This document shows, piece after piece, positions 1-5,332 of a DNA stretch of 5,332 bases; the first letter of the stretch is position 1, and each line of letters starts with the position of its first letter. Made by a program: the position numbers and the translations under genes. The DNA comes from Bradyrhizobium sp. (GTDB taxonomy: Bacteria > Pseudomonadota > Alphaproteobacteria > Rhizobiales > Xanthobacteraceae), in assembly GCA_025960445.1 (NCBI GenBank), contig JAICIT010000231.1, positions 1 through 5,332 on the forward strand, given 5' to 3'. A model generated the notes under the pieces. It worked only from the letters and a program-made list of their open reading frames with translations, was not told the origin of the DNA and did not search any database.

Positions 1-339
1 ACCGAAAGTCGCGATGTAGGCGGCGCTGGTTTCGTTGAACAGCGAACGGGCGCCCTCGCCCGGCGCAATCGGGCTCCATGGCACCGGCGCTGAAACCATT
101 TCCCAGAATTGCTTCAGGCGATCGACGCGATTCTCGCGTGCGTTGCCGGCGATGATCGCGGCATTGACCGCGCCGATCGAGATGCCGGCAATCCATTCCG
201 GCTCGAAATCCTGGTGAGACAGCGCCTGATAGGCGCCGGCCTGATACGAGCCGAGCGCGCCACCGCCTTGCAGCACCAGTACGCGCTGCGCTTTCGCAGG
301 CGTGCTGGCTGGCGCTGAATACGAACTATCGTTCATCAT
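1..339 (-). CDS. Patatin-like phospholipase, N-terminal part (runs off the left edge)
   Basis: This is the first 113 residues of a patatin-family serine lipid acyl hydrolase; the reading frame is open to base 1 with no stop. The sequence shows the family's two N-terminal signatures. The glycine-rich oxyanion-hole loop GGGALGSYQAG lies at residues 25-35, after the beta strand QRVLVLQ. The nucleophile elbow GISIG lies at 52-56, with Ser54 as the predicted catalytic serine, followed by AVNAAIIAGN. The catalytic Asp of the Ser-Asp dyad would lie beyond the window. There is no signal peptide, so a cytoplasmic or peripheral membrane location is likely. The start is the first of two consecutive ATGs (339 and 336); no strong ribosome binding site is visible. 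The gene lies about 100 bp downstream of the CAP lipoprotein gene on the same strand. The substrate cannot be told from this fragment. Family assignment is firm; bacterial members include lipases and larger DUF3734-type proteins. Confidence 0.9.
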   Translation of the reverse strand, partial: MMNDSSYSAPASTPAKAQRVLVLQGGGALGSYQAGAYQALSHQDFEPEWIAGISIGAVNAAIIAGNARENRVDRLKQFWEMVSAPVPWSPIAPGEGARSLFNETSAAYIATFG

Positions 340-425
340 TCGCTCGGCTATGGATTTGCGATCCGCACGGTGGCGTCAGTTCGCGATGAGGTCAATGTGC
401 GCGGCTGCATGCGCGCGATGACATC

Positions 426-449
426 TGCTTTATCGAGTGCTTTATCGAG
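426..449 (-). repeat. 12-bp perfect tandem repeat across the CAP gene stop codon
   Basis: The plus-strand sequence TGCTTTATCGAG occurs twice in a row, at 426-437 and 438-449, without mismatch. On the minus strand this repeats CTCGATAAAGCA, so CGA-TAA appears twice in the same frame. The gene's own TAA (442-444) is therefore followed by a second in-frame TAA 12 bp later (430-432). It looks like a recent slippage duplication that made a backup stop. Confidence 0.9.
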
Positions 450-945
450 GCTCCGATGCCGCCAGAATCATGGTCCAGAACACTTTGTATTTGCTATTGG
501 GAGCGTAGCTGGCGGCGATGCCCAGCCTGGTGACGCCGGTCTTGAGCATGTTGGCCCGGTGTGGGGGCGAGTCGCGCCAGCCCGAAAACGCCTCCGCCAA
601 TGTGTGATAACCGGCGGAGATGTTCTCCACCGCCACGGTAGCCGGATATCCGGAGGCGCTCAGGCGGGAAGCCAACGGGGCTTTGGCGTCATGGTCGAGC
701 TTGTCCCGGCTGGCCATCACCAGCGACTGCTGCTCCGCGAGTTTCATCAACTCAGGATCGACCGCGACAGCGCCTGCACCGTTGTTCTGCCGATATAGCG
801 AGATCATCGAGGCCGCCGCGAGCGAGTCGAGCCGGGCGCCAGGGCTCGCCATGTTGATATACATGGATGGTTGCTCGATCGGCACTTCCCCCGCGCAGCC
901 GCAGAGTGCCAGCAGTCCAATCATCGCCAGCGCGGCGCGTATCAT
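442..945 (-). CDS. CAP-domain (SCP/PR1-like) putative lipoprotein
   Basis: A 167-residue secreted protein of the CAP superfamily (SCP-like, YkwD type), whose biochemical role is mostly unknown in bacteria. The N-terminus is MIR plus a hydrophobic stretch ending LLALCGC; Cys17 fits a lipobox (L-C-G-C, with an unusual Cys at -2), so a lipid-anchored periplasmic protein is predicted. CAP hallmarks follow in order: helix LYRQNNGAGAVAVDPELMKLA, then LDHD (His85), VENIS (Glu107), GWRDSPPHRANML (Trp123, Ser126, His129) and the C-terminal strand FWTMILA. His85, Glu107 and His129 are the likely cavity residues. An in-frame ATG at 963 would add six residues (MRGGLR). I prefer the ATG at 945 because a run of six G lies 6 nt upstream of it, while the 963 start has no Shine-Dalgarno-like sequence; this is not settled. 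The TAA stop at 442-444 lies inside a 12-bp tandem duplication. Confidence 0.85.
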   Translation of the reverse strand: MIRAALAMIGLLALCGCAGEVPIEQPSMYINMASPGARLDSLAAASMISLYRQNNGAGAVAVDPELMKLAEQQSLVMASRDKLDHDAKAPLASRLSASGYPATVAVENISAGYHTLAEAFSGWRDSPPHRANMLKTGVTRLGIAASYAPNSKYKVFWTMILAASEPR

Positions 946-1086
946 TCGAAGCCCCCCGCGCATGGTCGATCATGCGCTCATTCATGCACCCAAAGCAGAA
1001 TCGGCCGCAGTCGGCTGATCCGCCCCGTTTGGTCGGCGTTGTTGCATACCAACCGTGGCTGAATGGTGAACATCGCGCCATGATTT

Positions 1087-1110
1087 TGCCGGTGCGGGGG
1101 GCGACCGGCA
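1087..1110 (-). terminator. GC-rich inverted repeat after cysH, possible operon-end hairpin
   Basis: A 7-bp perfect stem (TGCCGGT at 1087-1093, ACCGGCA at 1104-1110) encloses a 10-nt GC loop, starting 9 bp past the cysH stop. In the minus-strand transcript it is followed by AAAATC, not a U run, so it does not look like a standard intrinsic terminator. It may instead act as a 3' stabilising hairpin or a weak pause site. Its position at the end of the five-gene operon is the main reason to report it. Confidence 0.35.
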
Positions 1111-1119
1111 GGCCCGGAC

Positions 1120-1851
1120 CTACGAACCTTTATGCGTATGGATACCGCATTCGGTTTTGGCAGTGCCACGCCAGCGGCCCGCGCGCACGTCTTCGCCGGC
1201 CTTGGCTCGGCTGGTGCATGGCATGCAGCCGACCGAGAGAAAACCTTTTGCCACGAGCGGATGCGGCGGCAGCTTTGAAGCCTTGTAGATGGCTTCGATC
1301 TGATCGCGCGAGACGTTAGCGAACGGATTGAATTTGAGCCTGGAGCCGTCTTCCTCGACGACGGGAATATCGGCACGGACCCCACCTTGGAAGCGCTTGC
1401 GGCCATTGATCCAAGCTTGGAACGGCGCCAGCGCGCGGCTCAAGGGTTCGACCTTGCGGATCCGGCAGCATGCATCCGGATCGGAGAACCACAACGACCG
1501 GTCGGGGTCTTCGCGTGACAGGGTCTGTTCCAGCGGCTTGATCGAGCGGACGTTGCGCAATCCCAGTCTCGCGATCAACGTGTCGCGATAGGTGAGCGTT
1601 TCCTCAAACAACCATCCGGTGTCCAGGAAGATCACCGGTATGGCTGGATCGACCTCCGCCATCACCTTAAGCAGCGCGGCCGACTCGGTCCCGAACGAGG
1701 AGACCAGGGCGAGATGCTCGCGCTCGACCATCTGCAGCGCCTTCGCGATGATCTCCTGAGGAGAAGCATTGCGCAGTTCGCGGTCCAGGTCTTGGGCCAA
1801 GACCAACCCGCGAACCGATTCGGAACGTTCATCAGGTGCGAGCGCACTCAC
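1120..1851 (-). CDS. cysH: Assimilatory APS reductase (thioredoxin-dependent adenylyl-sulfate reductase)
   Basis: A 243-residue CysH-family enzyme that reduces adenylylated sulfate to sulfite plus AMP, using thioredoxin, in the cytoplasm. The PP-loop-type nucleotide site SSFGTES is at 51-57, followed by IFLDTGWLFEET at 74-85. The double cysteine Cys128-Cys129 (DACCRIRK) and Cys209-x2-Cys212 (GCMPCTSR) form the four-cysteine ligand set of a [4Fe-4S] cluster. Cluster-bearing members use APS; the cluster-free E. coli type uses PAPS. APS is therefore the expected substrate, as described for rhizobial CysH. The C-terminal motif GRWRGTAKTECGIH carries the catalytic Cys235. The start is GTG at 1851, overlapping the DUF934 stop as GTGA; AAAGAG a few bases upstream is a modest ribosome binding site, and translational coupling is likely. 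The stop is TAG. It is the last gene of the sulfur operon. Length and motifs are complete. Confidence 0.96.
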   Translation of the reverse strand: MSALAPDERSESVRGLVLAQDLDRELRNASPQEIIAKALQMVEREHLALVSSFGTESAALLKVMAEVDPAIPVIFLDTGWLFEETLTYRDTLIARLGLRNVRSIKPLEQTLSREDPDRSLWFSDPDACCRIRKVEPLSRALAPFQAWINGRKRFQGGVRADIPVVEEDGSRLKFNPFANVSRDQIEAIYKASKLPPHPLVAKGFLSVGCMPCTSRAKAGEDVRAGRWRGTAKTECGIHTHKGS

Positions 1852-2363
1852 TGGTTGGCTCTTTCTGAATGACGCGACAGCATCCGCCGGTGCAGCGCGG
1901 TGAGCCGCCCGTCGCCGGTCGGCTGGTAGAAAACCGAGTAGCGCTGCACGGTGCCCGCGAACGCTTCGGCATCAGCAGGCTTCTTCACCTCAAACGCGTC
2001 GAAACCGGCGCGCGTCATGAACAGGAATTGGTCGCGCAGCACCTGCCCGGTGGCGCGCATTTCGCCATGATAGCCATAGCGTTCCCGTAGAAGCCGGGCC
2101 TGGCTGTAAGCGCGGCCATCGCGGAATGTTGGAAATACCAGGGCAACGAGCGCAAGCCGATCGAGATACGGCACGAGATCGTCGAGGTCACGATTGTTCG
2201 GCCAGATAACGCCGGTCCGGCCCACACGCCTTGAAAGCACCTCGGGGTTTTCGAGAAATCGCGCCGCCGAAATGATTAGCGCGCCATCCTCGGGAATCTC
2301 AGCATCATCAGCGACAACGGCGAATACGTCGTCCGTAATTTTCCCGTTCTTAACGAGTGGCAT
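1848..2363 (-). CDS. DUF934 family protein, sulfite-reduction accessory
   Basis: A 171-residue protein of the DUF934 (COG3749) family, which habitually sits beside CysI/CysH genes and is often labelled as probably involved in sulfite reduction; no biochemical role is established to my knowledge. The conserved family core is visible as FPTFRDGRAYSQARLLRERY at 77-96 followed by GEMRATGQVLRDQ at 100-112, after a weakly conserved N-terminal half. There is no signal peptide or membrane segment. The protein has no cysteine, so it cannot carry a cysteine-ligated Fe-S cluster or use thiol chemistry. I chose the ATG at 2363 because AGGGAG lies 7 nt upstream (2371-2376). A GTG at 2390 would add nine residues (starting MSNLSGSAF) but has no such site. 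The gene overlaps the cysI end by 14 bp and the cysH start by 4 bp, implying coupled translation. A scaffold or electron-transfer-docking role for CysI is only an inference. Confidence 0.93.
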   Translation of the reverse strand: MPLVKNGKITDDVFAVVADDAEIPEDGALIISAARFLENPEVLSRRVGRTGVIWPNNRDLDDLVPYLDRLALVALVFPTFRDGRAYSQARLLRERYGYHGEMRATGQVLRDQFLFMTRAGFDAFEVKKPADAEAFAGTVQRYSVFYQPTGDGRLTALHRRMLSRHSERANQ

Positions 2364-4005
2364 AAACGCGCTCCCTGAAAGGTTCGACACCGAGCCGCTT
2401 CACGGTCTCGACGAACAGCTCATCGGGACGCACCCGTAACGCCAGATATGCTTCGACAATATCTTCGACGACGTCGGCGACTTCAGCATACGGCACTGCC
2501 GGTCCGATCAGGTTGCCCAATTCGGCATTCTCGTCGGCACGGCCGCCAATCGTAATCTGGTAGAACTCCTCGCCGTTCTTCTCGACCCCGAGAATTCCGA
2601 TGTGGCCGACGTGATGATGGCCGCAGGCGTTAATGCAACCCGATATATTGATGTGCAGCCGTCCGATCAGGCTGGCGATGTCGTGATTGGCAAATCGCCG
2701 CGTCAATTCCTGCGCGATCGGGATCGAGCGCGCGTTAGCGAGCGAACAATAGTCCAACCCGGGGCACGCGATGATATCAGAAACCAGATTGACGTTTGGC
2801 GTTGCCAGCCCGAGCTTGTCGAGCGCCTTCCAGAGCGCCGGCAGATCGCGGCGCGCGACATGGGGAAGCGCGAGGTTCTGCTCGTGGCCGACGCGGATTT
2901 CGCCGAAGGAATACTTGTCGGCGAGATCGGCGATCGCATCCATCTGGTCGGCGGTGGCATCACCGGGCGGCCCGCCGACAGGCTTCAACGAGAGCGTCAC
3001 GATCGCGTAACCCTGTACCTTGTGGAGCGCGACCGAATTCTTCCGCCATCTCTCGAAATGAGCGTCATGCGCCGCCTTCTTCAGTTCGTCCGGCATATGC
3101 GGCAACTTCTCGTAGGCCGGATAGGTGAAGCGAGAACGGATCTCCTCGATGATGCCATCATCCAGCGTCAGCGAGTTGCCGCGCATCTGCTGCCACTCTT
3201 CCTCGACCTCCTGCGCGAATTTCTCGATCCCGAGCTCGTGTACCAGGATTTTCATCCGAGCCTTGTAGATGTTGTCACGACGGCCATACTGGTTATAGAC
3301 GCGCAGGATCGCCTCGACGTAGCTGAGGAGATCGTGGCCGTGGACGAAGCTCTTGATGGTCTTGGCAATGAAAGGCGTGCGGCCAAGTCCGCCGCCCACC
3401 AAGACCTCGAACCCCGTTTCGCCCTCGGCATTCTTGTGCAGGCGCAGCCCGATATCGTGGATCTTGATCGCGGCGCGATCGTGCGCGGATGCGGTAATCG
3501 CGAACTTGAACTTGCGCGGCAGGAACGAGAATTCCGGATGCAGCGTTGTGTATTGCCGCAATAGCTCCGACCAGATGCGGGGATCCTCGACCTCGCCGGG
3601 CGCCACGCCGGCCCACTGATCCGAGGTGACATTGCGGGTGTTGTTGCCGGAGGTCTGCATGGCGTGGATGCCGACTTCAGCGAGATCAGCAAGCGCATCC
3701 GGCAATTCGGCAAGCTTGATCCAGTTGAACTGGATGTTCTGTCGCGTGGTGAAGTGGCCGTAGCCGCGGTCGTAGCGCCGCGCCACGTGCGCGAGCCTTC
3801 GCAATTGCCTCGATGACAGCGTTCCGTACGGAATCGCCACGCGAAACATGTAGGCGTGAAGCTGCAGATAGACGCCGTTCTGCAGCCGAAGCATCTTGAA
3901 TTCATCCTCAGTGAGCTCGCCGGACAGACGGCGCTTCACCTGGTCGCGAAATTCATCGACCCGCTCGTTGATAAGCGCGCGATCGAGTTGGTCGTATGCA
4001 TACAT
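2350..4005 (-). CDS. cysI: Nitrite/sulfite reductase hemoprotein (assimilatory sulfite reductase)
   Basis: A 551-residue siroheme/[4Fe-4S] reductase, predicted to carry out the six-electron reduction of sulfite to sulfide in the cytoplasm. It has the usual duplicated layout: ferredoxin-like half-domain (about 45-112), first Fe-S/siroheme domain (about 115-270), second half-domain (about 325-395) and second Fe-S/siroheme domain (about 405-540). The cluster and siroheme ligands are Cys414-x5-Cys420 (CPGLDYC) and Cys457-x3-Cys461 (SGCINACGHHH); Cys461 is the likely bridging thiolate. Anion- and siroheme-binding segments include GHFTTRQNIQFNW (83-95), QTSGNNTRNV (117-126) and RKFKFAITAS (164-173). 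Nitrite reductases share this fold; neighbouring cysH and cysG favour sulfite. No CysJ flavoprotein is present in the window, so the electron donor may be ferredoxin. ATG at 4005 is chosen: AAGGCG lies 8 nt upstream and overlaps the stop codon of the preceding gene. The length is normal for the family. Confidence 0.95.
   Translation of the reverse strand: MYAYDQLDRALINERVDEFRDQVKRRLSGELTEDEFKMLRLQNGVYLQLHAYMFRVAIPYGTLSSRQLRRLAHVARRYDRGYGHFTTRQNIQFNWIKLAELPDALADLAEVGIHAMQTSGNNTRNVTSDQWAGVAPGEVEDPRIWSELLRQYTTLHPEFSFLPRKFKFAITASAHDRAAIKIHDIGLRLHKNAEGETGFEVLVGGGLGRTPFIAKTIKSFVHGHDLLSYVEAILRVYNQYGRRDNIYKARMKILVHELGIEKFAQEVEEEWQQMRGNSLTLDDGIIEEIRSRFTYPAYEKLPHMPDELKKAAHDAHFERWRKNSVALHKVQGYAIVTLSLKPVGGPPGDATADQMDAIADLADKYSFGEIRVGHEQNLALPHVARRDLPALWKALDKLGLATPNVNLVSDIIACPGLDYCSLANARSIPIAQELTRRFANHDIASLIGRLHINISGCINACGHHHVGHIGILGVEKNGEEFYQITIGGRADENAELGNLIGPAVPYAEVADVVEDIVEAYLALRVRPDELFVETVKRLGVEPFRERVYATR
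2371..2376 (-). promoter_or_regulatory. Ribosome binding site deciding the DUF934 start
   Basis: AGGGAG on the minus strand lies 7 nt upstream of the ATG at 2363, inside the 3' end of cysI. It is the best Shine-Dalgarno sequence in the window and supports the ATG over the upstream GTG at 2390. Confidence 0.75.
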
Positions 4006-4013
4006 GAGACGAT

Positions 4014-4019
4014 CGCCTT
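4014..4019 (-). promoter_or_regulatory. Ribosome binding site of cysI, overlapping the DUF2849 stop
   Basis: AAGGCG on the minus strand lies 8 nt upstream of the cysI ATG. Its first two A bases belong to the DUF2849 TAA stop codon, so a ribosome finishing DUF2849 sits directly on the cysI initiation site, which favours coupled translation. Confidence 0.6.
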
Positions 4020-4335
4020 ACGCCGGAACAGGAAGCTCGATGGTGACACCCCGAAACCGGATATGTTCACGCAGATTGCCCGGTTTGATCCTTCCGGATT
4101 CCTTGATTTCAACAGGCGCGATATAGGCGCCCACGGCGCCGAGATCGTCGGCCACTGATTCCGCGAGCAACGCGCGCGCCTCCTCGGAGGTGCGCACGAT
4201 CGCCGCCTCCGAAAGCGTTGCCGACCACTCGCCTCGAGCGGTGCGGTAGATGACAAGACCGTCCCAGGTGCGGTTGGCGGTCACCACGGATGGGCCAGCG
4301 ATTCTGATTTTTTTCTGTTCAAGCGGCGAGGTCAT
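4018..4335 (-). CDS. DUF2849 family protein, sulfur-assimilation accessory
   Basis: A small 105-residue protein that I assign to DUF2849 on size, wording (NRTWDGLVIYRTARGEWSAT near 21-40) and its position between cysG and cysI, the usual setting of that family in alphaproteobacteria. No function is established. The N-terminal half reads as short beta strands with a conserved Trp and Gly pattern. The middle (about 49-70, EEARALLAESVADDLGAVGA) is likely helical, and the end (PVEIKESGRIKPGNLREHI) is basic. It has no cysteine, signal peptide or membrane segment, so it is a soluble protein without a cysteine-bound cofactor. The ATG at 4335 overlaps the cysG stop as ATGA, and 12 bp separate its own stop from cysI; the stop TAA is part of the cysI ribosome binding site (TAAGGCG). 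A helper role in siroheme delivery to CysI or in CysI assembly is an inference from position only. Confidence 0.88.
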   Translation of the reverse strand: MTSPLEQKKIRIAGPSVVTANRTWDGLVIYRTARGEWSATLSEAAIVRTSEEARALLAESVADDLGAVGAYIAPVEIKESGRIKPGNLREHIRFRGVTIELPVPA

Positions 4336-5332
4336 TCGGCAGCATCCAGCAGTTGTGAGACGATTTGGTTGAGATTAGAATCTTGGTTGAGATTGGAATC
4401 GCGAATTGGCGCGGAGCGCCCGACCACATCGCCGATGATGAGGATGGCGGGGCCGCCCGCGATCTTGCCGACGAGTTCGGGCAATTCTTCGAGCGTGCCG
4501 ACAACCCCTTCTGCGTCCGGACGAGTCACCCGCGCAAATACGCCGACCGGGGTTTGCGGCGAACGCCCGGCGGCCAGCAGCCCGGCGCGGACCGAAGTCG
4601 CCGCAGTCACTCCCATGTACACGACGACCGTCATCTTCTCGTCGGTCAGCGTGGACCAGTCGACGGTCTCGGCATCCCTGGCCTTGTGTGCCGTAAGAAA
4701 CGTGATGCGAAGCGCTTCCCGGCGAAACGTGAGTGGTACTTCGAATTGCGCCGCCGCGCCGAGCGCGGCGGAGATTCCTGGCACCACCGAATAGGCCACG
4801 CCAGCTTGGCGCAATGCTTCGACTTCCTCGCCCCCGCGCCCGAACACATAGGGATCGCCGCCCTTGAGGCGTACTGCGCGCTGACCTGCTCTCGCAGCCT
4901 CGATCATCAGTCCGTTAATAGCTGTCTGGCCAATGCCGGGCTTGCCGACGCGGCGGCCCACGGGCATGCGCACCGCGTCGCGGCGGGCGCGATCGAGCAC
5001 TTCAGGCGAGACCAGTTCATCGTAGAAGATAACATCGGCATCCTGCAGCGCGCGAAGCGCCTTGATGGTCAACAGATCCGGGTCGCCCGGACCAGCGCCA
5101 ATCAAAGTCACGCTTCCCTCGGGCTTGCCTGTGGCTTGCGCGCCGGCGAACGCACTGGGATCGCGAATATCTTTCAGCGTGGCTTCGGCTTCATCGGTGC
5201 GTCCGGCCAGGACCAGCGCGCCGATGGAGCCATCGACCACGCGCTCCCAGAAACGACGGCGCAAGGAAAATTCGGGGATGCGACTGTGAATGGTCTTCCG
5301 CCAGCGTCCGATAAGGCTGGCGAGTTCGCCAA
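4332..5332 (-). CDS. cysG: Siroheme synthase, multifunctional CysG (N-terminus beyond the right edge)
   Basis: The visible 332 residues are the C-terminal part of CysG, which makes siroheme from uroporphyrinogen III by SAM-dependent methylation, NAD-dependent oxidation and ferrochelation. The first ~45 residues (GRWRKTIHSRIPEF, RRRFWERVVDG) belong to the dimerisation segment of the precorrin-2 dehydrogenase/ferrochelatase half. Its NAD-binding domain, roughly 130 residues by comparison with the ~457-residue E. coli enzyme, must lie outside the window. The methyltransferase domain follows: GAGPGDPDLLT at 78-88, VRLKGGDPYVFGRGGEE at 153-169, VVPGISAALGAA at 182-193, VVVYMGVTAAT at 235-245 and AILIIGDVVG at 295-304. 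A TTG at 5264 could be mistaken for a start, but the frame stays open and homologous upstream of it. The C-terminal tail carries a perfect two-copy hexapeptide, DSNLNQ. The gene overlaps DUF2849 by 4 bp; its product directly supplies the cofactor of CysI. Confidence 0.95.
   Translation of the reverse strand, partial: GELASLIGRWRKTIHSRIPEFSLRRRFWERVVDGSIGALVLAGRTDEAEATLKDIRDPSAFAGAQATGKPEGSVTLIGAGPGDPDLLTIKALRALQDADVIFYDELVSPEVLDRARRDAVRMPVGRRVGKPGIGQTAINGLMIEAARAGQRAVRLKGGDPYVFGRGGEEVEALRQAGVAYSVVPGISAALGAAAQFEVPLTFRREALRITFLTAHKARDAETVDWSTLTDEKMTVVVYMGVTAATSVRAGLLAAGRSPQTPVGVFARVTRPDAEGVVGTLEELPELVGKIAGGPAILIIGDVVGRSAPIRDSNLNQDSNLNQIVSQLLDAAE
4365..4400 (-). repeat. 18-bp tandem duplication in the cysG tail
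   Basis: Two adjacent 18-bp units occupy 4365-4382 and 4383-4400 on the plus strand, differing at one base (A at 4377, G at 4395). Read in the cysG frame each unit encodes DSNLNQ, and the single difference is a synonymous Ser codon change (TCT versus TCC). The units are AT-richer than the surrounding gene and fall after the last methyltransferase strand, in the C-terminal tail. This is best explained as an in-frame slippage duplication in a flexible, tolerant segment. Confidence 0.9.

Noticed and set aside
391..422. Interrupted inverted repeat (GTCA/TGAC outside, GCGCG/CGCGC inside) between the CAP and patatin genes, considered as a terminator
   Set aside because: The stem is only 5 bp plus a broken 4 bp, and no U run follows in the transcribed direction. 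Short GC palindromes are expected by chance in GC-rich DNA.
964..1119. Possible promoter for the CAP gene (TTCACC and TATGCA on the minus strand, 16 bp apart) in the gap after cysH
   Set aside because: Both boxes match the consensus poorly and there is no supporting operator or conserved pattern. The gap otherwise shows only the inverted repeat at 1087-1110.
370..1319. Several plus-strand open frames of 130-150 codons over the CAP and cysH genes
   Set aside because: They are antisense to genes with clear family motifs, have no ribosome binding sites, and show no domain or signal peptide of their own.
1848..2390. Longer DUF934 form starting at a GTG at 2390
   Set aside because: It has no ribosome binding site and would extend the overlap with cysI to 41 bp, while the ATG at 2363 has AGGGAG at 7 nt.
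2602..3564. A 320-codon open frame on the plus strand opposite cysI
   Set aside because: It lies wholly antisense to a clearly real gene, and its composition (Arg/Asp/Val/Leu-rich, low complexity) is what the complement of GC-rich codons gives. No recognisable domain is seen.
4332..5264. A separate stand-alone SUMT gene starting at the TTG at 5264
   Set aside because: The reading frame stays open to the window edge and the upstream codons (GRWRKTIHSRIPEF) match the CysG dimerisation segment, so this is the tail of a longer CysG.

Overview
This window looks like part of an alphaproteobacterial chromosome, most likely from the Bradyrhizobium / Rhodopseudomonas / Afipia group. The grounds are high GC, the gene set and order (siroheme synthase, DUF2849, CysI-type reductase, DUF934, CysH), and my memory of protein wording in that group; no search was run. 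All seven genes lie on the minus strand, so transcription runs from the right edge to the left.

Right to left: a siroheme synthase gene (cysG) enters from beyond position 5332 and ends at 4332. It overlaps by 4 bp a small DUF2849 gene (4335-4018). Next come a siroheme/[4Fe-4S] nitrite/sulfite reductase hemoprotein (cysI, 4005-2350), a DUF934 gene (2363-1848, overlapping cysI by 14 bp) and an APS-type CysH reductase (1851-1120, overlapping DUF934 by 4 bp through a GTGA). The largest gap in the run is 12 bp, so these five genes almost certainly form one translationally coupled operon. Its promoter lies outside the window.

Together they cover the reductive half of sulfate assimilation. CysH reduces activated sulfate (APS) to sulfite, CysI reduces sulfite to sulfide, and CysG makes the siroheme that CysI needs. 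DUF2849 and DUF934 are conserved companions of unknown biochemistry. No sulfate-activation gene (cysD/N/C) and no flavoprotein partner (cysJ) is present here.

Left of cysH is a 156-174 bp gap with one GC-rich inverted repeat. Beyond it come a small predicted CAP-domain (SCP/PR1-like) lipoprotein (945-442) and the first 113 residues of a patatin-like phospholipase (339 to the left edge). Neither has an obvious link to sulfur metabolism.

I see no mobile element, CRISPR array, tRNA or rRNA. This is an ordinary core-metabolism region. The unusual points are two short tandem duplications (one in the CysG C-terminal tail, one across the CAP gene stop codon) and the cysteine-free DUF2849/DUF934 proteins flanking CysI.
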